A stretch of DNA of 64,000 bases from Euborellia annulipes. Taxonomy: Eukaryota > Arthropoda > Insecta > Dermaptera > Anisolabididae. Under the pieces are notes generated by a model. That model was not told where the DNA came from, searched no databases, and saw only the letters and a list, made by a program, of their open reading frames with translations. Every line of letters begins with the position of its first letter. Position 1 is the stretch's first letter. Below, piece by piece: positions 58,309-64,000 of this stretch. Where the stretch lies: assembly GCA_023213315.1 (NCBI GenBank), contig JAKCPI010021856.1:45001-109000 (forward strand), written 5' to 3'. The translations under genes were made by a program, and so were the position numbers.

Positions 58309-58541
58309 TAAATTTATATTTCTTACAACATAATTTATTGGATTTCGCCTTATGATAGTTGGTAAAATTTTCTTAAGATAGGATGATACTGAATCTAGTT
58401 CTAACCACTTCCCCTCTCAATAGATTTGTAAATTAGTCTTTTTTAAGGTGGCAAAGTTATTAAACTTTTGCATGCTGAATTAAATAGATTCTTCTCAAAT
58501 TTTTAAAGAAAATCATTTAGCTGATAATTTTCTTATAAAGG

Positions 58542-58547
58542 AATAAA
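58542..58547 (+). terminator. Possible polyadenylation signal
   Basis: An AATAAA sits 234 bases past the stop of the 58213 exon. Such words are frequent in AT-rich DNA, so this is suggestive only. Confidence 0.3.
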
Positions 58548-59372
58548 AAAATATCGAGTGTGTCCCTCTGCCTATTTTTTTAAATAATTGAAATTAAATA
58601 AACTTCAATAATCAATGGAAAAATAATTAGTAGAGTAAGCTCCTTTTCCTGAACCATATGGACTGTGCTCATTAGATAATGCTGAGCTCCTTATTTCTTG
58701 GTATACTTTGTCTTTTTTAATTTTATTTAAAAAGACCTCAGTATGTTTTTTTTCGACTATATAGGCCTATGTCACCTGTTATTATTATATCTAATATGAC
58801 AAAAAAAACTTGAAAAAAACTCGAATAAGCTTCTTTTCAATGTGTTATATATATAATGTATATATTTATGTATGTATATATATTTATAAATATTGCTTTG
58901 AACATTTTATCCATTTAAACTACTTTACTACTATGTTCACTCATTTTTCATTAAACAAAGGAATTTTATTAATTAATTGATTTTAATTTTTAGCCCTTCC
59001 ATCTTGAAAGAATTTCTATAAGAGGCAAAAGACCAAATTCTGGAATAATTATTTGAAAAAAATGGAAGGAAAAACATAAAAAAGGACCTATGAGAAAGAA
59101 TGGTAATTTGAAAAAATTCTTGCTTTTCGCCATATTTATTATACTATTTTCAGAAAAAATGAGCTTTTGAGACCATGAAATTAAATTTCACTAACAAATC
59201 TCATTGGTTAGTGTAATTAATTACCTGAAATAGGCACTTTTTCTGAATTCGTGAAATTATTTCTCAAATTGAAAAAATATATATACGTATATATATTCTG
59301 GAAGGTTTCCGCGACCGGACGTATGCGAAGATGTTTTCTCGGCTTAAGTCGCGTGTGATGTTGAGATTTACT

Positions 59373-59409
59373 CGACGTTTCGGCTCTCCTTTTGGAGCCT
59401 TTTTCAAGA
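59373..59409 (-). repeat. Degenerate hammerhead-like motif
   Basis: On the minus strand: TTGAAAA, A, hairpin GGCTCC/GGAGAGCC with an AAAA loop, GAAACGTC, GAG. The GAAACGTC and stem II are intact, but the CTGANGA box has two changes. A repeated word GGTTGACTTCGGGGCCTCAATCTGCC occurs just downstream (59535) and twice near 57430-57590, so this may be part of a larger element at 59280-59850. Confidence 0.45.
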
Positions 59410-59972
59410 ATTCGGAGGTGGATTGTTTACGAGGTCGGAGTCTTGTTGATCCCCAGGACTGGTTATGGGATGTCTCAAAGGTTTGGGTTTCTCTGAGATC
59501 TAGAAGGATATTAATTCTCTGTAATCTTGTTTGGGTTAACTTCGGGGCCTCAATCTGCCTACTCCTCAAGTCGAATGGTAAATGCATGTCTCCGAGGCTT
59601 GCGATGTGTTTAGTGGGGTTATTTGTGTAAACTAAACACAAACTTGTTTTTTCACACAACCTCCCTCTAGATCTCACAGACAAATCCAAAACTCTGTGAC
59701 ATACACTGGGGACGAGCAAGATGTTTACAATCCAGTTCCTCTTAATTCCACACTCTTGAAAACGACTCCAAAAGAAAAGGCGGAATTTCGAATAAATCTC
59801 AACAACTAACCTGACTCCTTCTGAGAGGCTTGTCCTCAAATGTATACGGTAGAGATAACAAATTATTTTGATTTACTCCTCTCTTGTTTATTTCATTTGA
59901 AAAAACTCAGCCGTCCTGAGAAATAACAAATGCTTTCACTAGGAGCTAACTTACTAAATAACTAAAACACCT

Positions 59973-60210
59973 AAGGGAGCGTATTAAGTAACGCATTTGG
60001 GGGGGGGGTTGAACATTGCGTTACGTTACTGGTATTTTAGCCACTTTCCGATACTTTGGGCAACATAATTGTGACTTTTAGTTACAATTGCCACTTGAGC
60101 TTTACGTAACGTCTAGGGGGGAGGGTCCAGAAAAATGTTACGGCGCGTTACATGGGGGGGGGGGTAAAAAATCTTCAAAAATTGCGTTAAGTAATACTTG
60201 TACGCTCCCT
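59973..60210. mobile_element. MITE with AGGGAGCGTA termini
   Basis: AGGGAGCGTATTAAGTAACGCA at the left and the inverse TGCGTTAAGTAATACTTGTACGCTCCCT at the right, with GTTACGTAACG words and G runs between. Non-coding. The target duplication could not be fixed. Confidence 0.65.
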
Positions 60211-61845
60211 AAAATAGAAAATTTCTTATTCTTTTTCATGTATTTACTAAGTTTAAGTTACTATTTAGATCTAATAATTAAATCAATCCTAAGGTAAGCT
60301 TTTGTCCATTTCGCTCTTGAAAAAATTTCCCATTTTCCTTAGGACTTTCAACCAAAGGAAAATTTTTTTTGCCTGTTACCGTTTTCGTTTTATTGTAAAT
60401 ATTTCAATACCAGCGTAATGACTTCATCTTCAGCACATAGCGGGACAATATTAAAGCATGTGACTATTTCATTGTTTTTATAAAAGAATATCCAAACAAG
60501 TACCATAAAACGGAGTAAAACACGAAAAATATTTCCCTTTGGCTGAAAGCGCTATAGAAAATTAATAGAAATCATTTTTTTATGTTCTTATCATACATGA
60601 ATTGTTTCCGATACGAAATTTGTTTGTCTATTCATACTATCATGGTCTATTTGTTTCCGTTTTGAGGCTCTAGTCTCCTTGTCTGGAACGTTTTGAGCAT
60701 GATAGTAAGAAAATACTTTTAAGAACTTAAACGATATATGAAAATGCCTATTTATATGTGTCGCATTTAATCAATTTTGGCCTACTATTATATTTTTTAA
60801 GAAAATATTATTTTTTCTTTCAATTTGCTTTTTTAGGAAAACATTTTGCAAGATGTTAATGAACTTTGAATGATATGTTATTCCTTAATTAATTAATATT
60901 TTTTTATTTTACTGCGTATTTTAAAATAAGATTTTTTTATTTTGGAAATCTTAACACTTAACATTATTCTCAATTTTAGGTCTTTATTTCTTCAAATGGT
61001 GTATGTCAAGAAAAATCCTATAGCTGGCAATGTGACAACTAAGAAGATAACAACAGTGACTTTTGAACCTCTTCTGTTCAAACTGCTCAACAAGAAAGGA
61101 TTCTACCTATCAGTCGCTGATTATAAGGATATACTGTATAGGCCTATATATCGCTCATTTGCTGAAATATCGCCCTAATTCAAAATTTTTGAGTTACTGG
61201 CACAGTAAGGATAATAAAAAAATTCTTTTTTATCTGGCGGAGGGACATATCTGAGCTTTTCATACTTGCCGCAAAATATCTGATTTTTTTGTATCGCTAG
61301 TTTTCTTTACCTCTTCGTTGAAATCAAAGGCTTAACATTTCAGTTAAAAAGAAGATTTTGTGCATGGTGTACAGTACCAGTGGTATTTTCGATAATAAAG
61401 AATTCCTATTGCAACCATTTCTAATTCGAGTACATATATTAATATGTTACAATTTTATTATGTTTTTTTTTTTTTTTTTTTGATCTCCTGAAAAACAGAA
61501 ATTTTGAGTTATGCAGCAAATGAGCGATATATATTAAATAATAAAGACTCTAAATTTTTGAAACTTCTTTTAAAAGAAGAGAGAAACAAATTAGGTCGAG
61601 TAGAAAAAATTCAATTTTATTTTATATTTTTCTCTGCTTTCCACCACTAGGATTTTTTTTTGTTTTTTTACCCTTTGAATTTTCCCTGAAAGCCCTGAAA
61701 AATAATTATTATTAATTATAATCAATTACTTTCACATCCCACTTCAATAATATTTACTATTTCTTATCAATAGTTTTCTAGCTTATATATTTAACAGGAT
61801 AAATAAAAGACCAAGCAGCTATTCTATGTTTATTTTTTATTATAT

Positions 61846-62100
61846 TTGAACCCATAGCGTTGTTTCGGTCGACTATTTGCAGGGCCGGAACTAGGAGATT
61901 TCTTAGGAGGGGCAAAATTTAATTTGCCGCCCCCCTCCTTAAAATTTTCTATACAAAATTCATATCATTTTAGCTTTTTTTTAGTAAATCTTTCTTTAAT
62001 TGCCGCCCCCTAATATCTGCCGCCCGGGGCTACGCACCCACTGCCCCTCCCTAGATCCGGCCCTGACTATTTGACCATCTTCAAGGCTAGGGTTCGATCA
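61846..62100 (-). repeat. Hammerhead-like motif split by a hAT insertion
   Basis: Rejoined over the insertion at 61880-62065, the minus strand shows a stem I strand GAACCC-TAGC, TTGAAGA, T, hairpin GGTC/GACC, GAAAC, then GCTA-T-GGGTTC, which pairs with the first strand. The insertion lies in the hairpin loop. The first base of CTGANGA is T, and the usual ACGT is ACAA. Confidence 0.5.
61880..62065. mobile_element. hAT-type MITE with 8-bp duplication ACTATTTG
   Basis: ACTATTTG occurs at 61872-61879 and 62066-62073. The ends are CAGGGCCGGAACTAGGAG and the inverse of CCTAGATCCGGCCCTG. The words GCCGCCCCC and AGATCCGGCCCTG also occur near 26745-27335, where a related but less clear element lies. 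Confidence 0.82.
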
Positions 62101-62422
62101 ATAGACAACCCTCATGTTTTTTGATACATATTTCATAAAATTTATAATGATCTATCAGTTATATCTAATTCACCGTCCAATCAAAGTCAATATATTCATA
62201 TGTGTCAATATATTTATATTGACTAAGGGGGCTGAAAACTTGACATAAGAGGGTTTTGAACCAACTAGCTATGAATTATTCACCTCGCTAACATATTATA
62301 TATTGTTTCCATCATTGAGTCATTTTAATTTTTAAAATACATATTATAAACAGCATGCAAACTTAATTAAATTCATTTTTTTCTTATAAAAATAAATTTC
62401 AAAAATTTAGAGCCTTTCTTTA

Positions 62423-63506
62423 TACACTGAGGTGTAAAAAAAGTGGGACACTTTTTTTCTTAAAACCTATTCTAATCTCTCTTAATGATCCTGTAGTTAA
62501 TTAAACATTTAATATGAAATAATTTATAAAATTTCGTTGATAAAACGAATATGTAGACCCAATATAAACTGAGATACGGCCGATCAAACTTACACTTATA
62601 CTACTTACTTACTTGTTAGACAAAGTTTCTCGAAATGTAAAACAAATAGAAAATTGGTTCGGCCGTATCTCAGTTGATATTGAGTTTACAAATTCGATTT
62701 ATCAACCAAATTTTAGCAAATTTAATACTCTACAATTTTGTATTGTACTATGGTGCACAAAATATGTTTAGTTTGCGAAATAGAAGCGAAAAAAGTACAC
62801 AAATTTTGAGGTTTTTGCACCCCCGTCTCTCCCCAAGTTAGCACAAGGGCCTCGAGGTCGAAAACTTAGGATAGACATCCTAGCAAAACATATCGGAACT
62901 ATGATGATTTTGTCCCTCAAATTGAAAATCGACATTTTTGTTTTATTTAAATTGTAATTATTTATTAAAATGATAGGGATTTGTGTTAAATTTACTTAGA
63001 AATGTATAAATTATTTCATTTTTTTTTTTAAATTTATTTAAGGTCTTTATCGGAGGCCATTTAGACCCCGTTTCTATTTATTTCAATTTATTGGTAACCA
63101 ATTAAATTGAAGTAAATTGTGGCATGAGACGGGATGCGAACCCAGTGGCGTCATTTCAACTTTTTCTTGGGGGGGGGGGGCAAACATTTTTTTTCTTAAA
63201 ATTTACTTACAAATGGGTACTCAAATTTGGGCAAAACATATTTAATTTAATTAATTGTTTAATTTTGTACAGTTTGTATACTCGTAGATGTATTTTGGAG
63301 TATTTTATTTAGAATAATATAAAATTTTATAAAAATCAGAGCCCCCCCCCCCAAATGACGCCACTGTGTGAACCCGCGACTCTTGGTGCAGAAGAGCATA
63401 TTTCATTTTAAATGTTTGATAAATTACAGTATCATTAAGATAGATTATAATAGGTCTTTTTTTTAGAAGAAACAAAGTGTTCCAATTTTTTTTGCACCTC
63501 AGTGTA
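62423..63506. mobile_element. Mariner-type element (CACTGAGGTG ends) with SINE and hAT insertions
   Basis: TACACTGAGGTGTAAAAAAAGTGGGACAC at the left and the inverse GTGTTCCAATTTTTTTTGCACCTCAGTGTA at the right, with TA flanks. Inside, a SINE (about 63110-63400, minus) is itself split by the hAT element 63143-63366. An inverted pair GAGATACGGCCGA / TCGGCCGTATCTC lies at 62571-62670. No transposase frame. Confidence 0.7.
63143..63366. mobile_element. hAT-type MITE with near-perfect 8-bp duplication
   Basis: TGCGAACC (63135-63142) and TGTGAACC (63367-63374) differ by one base. The ends are CAGTGGCGTCATTT and the inverse of AAATGACGCCACTG. It is inserted in the B-box region of a minus-strand tRNA-SINE. 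Confidence 0.8.
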
Positions 63507-63596
63507 TATATAATCATGTTGCCCTGTACTAAAATATACTTTTTTGTTTATAAATTATAATAAGTAATAGGTTTATTAAAGCTTTTGTGGTTTGAA

Positions 63597-63838
63597 ATAT
63601 TATTATTAGGGGAATTTTTAATCATAGACCATATTTTTGTATTAAATATTTATTAAAAATATATAAATACTGTACAACGTTTCGACTGCTTGTTCACTTG
63701 AGTCGGAGCAAGTGCACAGTACTTGATAACGGCTGCAGACAGAATAAGCAGTCGAAACGTTGTACAGCATTTATATATTATTAATAAATATTTAATACAA
63801 AAATATGGTCTATGATTAAAAATTCCCTAATAATAATA
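63597..63838. repeat. Palindromic element with GAAACGTTG in each arm
   Basis: ATTATTATTAGGGGAATTTTTAATCATAGACC is mirrored at 63800-63838. Towards the centre, GTCGAAACGTTGTACAG occurs on the plus strand and, inverted, in the left arm. It looks like another decayed member of the hammerhead-like group, as GAAACGT is kept but no CTGANGA box is found. Confidence 0.45.
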
Positions 63839-64000
63839 AGTAATAGGCTTAACTAGTAAGAATTTGTTATTCACAACTTGTAAACCAGTCGAAAACATTC
63901 TGAAAAAAAAATTAAAAAGAGGATTATTTTTAAATATTTTGTTTTTCCCTCCATTAACAACCCTTGATTGTAAGTGTTCTTTATAGTCATTTATTTGTAA

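Noticed and set aside
56752..57049. Four overlapping frames on both strands
   Set aside because: They come from GC-rich inverted words (GAGCCAA/TTGGCTC). Protein composition and splice signals are absent.
57430..57600. GGTTGACTTCGGGGCCTCAATCTGCC repeats as further hammerheads
   Set aside because: GAAG in place of GAAA and no CTGANGA box at the right distance. Kept only as a repeated word.
59264..59839. Minus-strand frame of 191 codons
   Set aside because: It crosses a hammerhead-like repeat and a repeated GGCCTCAATCTGCC word; no homology is visible and it is not protein-like at its ends.
60942..61178. 78-codon frame with protein-like composition
   Set aside because: The acceptor-like site at 60979 opens other frames with early stops, and the 3' part is mirrored at 61505-61535, which suggests a repeat.

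Overview
The window is eukaryotic nuclear DNA: AT-rich, with short spliced exons (GT/AG introns behind long pyrimidine runs) scattered through long introns full of transposable elements. There are no bacterial-style genes, CRISPR arrays or complete rRNA/tRNA genes. A Notch-pathway DOS/EGF gene together with hAT, mariner, tRNA-SINE, LINE and Penelope-type repeats fits an arthropod, plausibly a copepod such as a sea louse. That placement is inference.

Three gene models can be supported. (1) 1441-1551 (+) looks like the last coding exon of a gene that starts left of the window. (2) 8481 to about 35618 (+) is a large gene of at least 17 coding exons whose phases join without a break, encoding a charged, low-complexity, probably coiled protein that I cannot name with confidence; a terminal exon at 58213-58308 is compatible with it. 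It carries a run of small phase-0 exons with repeated L-Q-T motifs and two S-E-G-E-V motifs near its end. (3) 50873-36173 (-) is a six-exon gene for a 383-residue secreted protein: signal peptide, the C-terminal half of a DSL-type module, three tandem DOS-type EGF pairs as in Jagged/DLK proteins, one classical EGF repeat and a Ser/Thr-rich tail. If the 58213 exon belongs to gene 2, gene 3 is nested antisense in a 22.6 kb intron of gene 2.

The rest is mainly mobile DNA, much of it nested: hAT-type elements with exact or near-exact 8-bp target duplications (4867, 7021, 13259, 14878, 18415, 24798, 25419, 40204, 55191, 55497, 61880, 63143), TA-flanked mariner-type elements and MITEs, tRNA-derived SINEs, a decayed LINE (51330-53290), a 633-bp-arm inverted repeat (42806-44123), a 60-bp minisatellite inside a hAT element, and a 127-bp tandem repeat (34320-35080).

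The most striking unexplained signal is a dispersed set of about fifteen small elements built round a hammerhead-ribozyme-like core: a CTGANGA box, a short hairpin, GAAACGTC or a close variant, and flanks that pair as stem I. The best copies are at 22160, 30500, 45517 and 47091. They differ from the textbook core by one extra base after CTGANGA.
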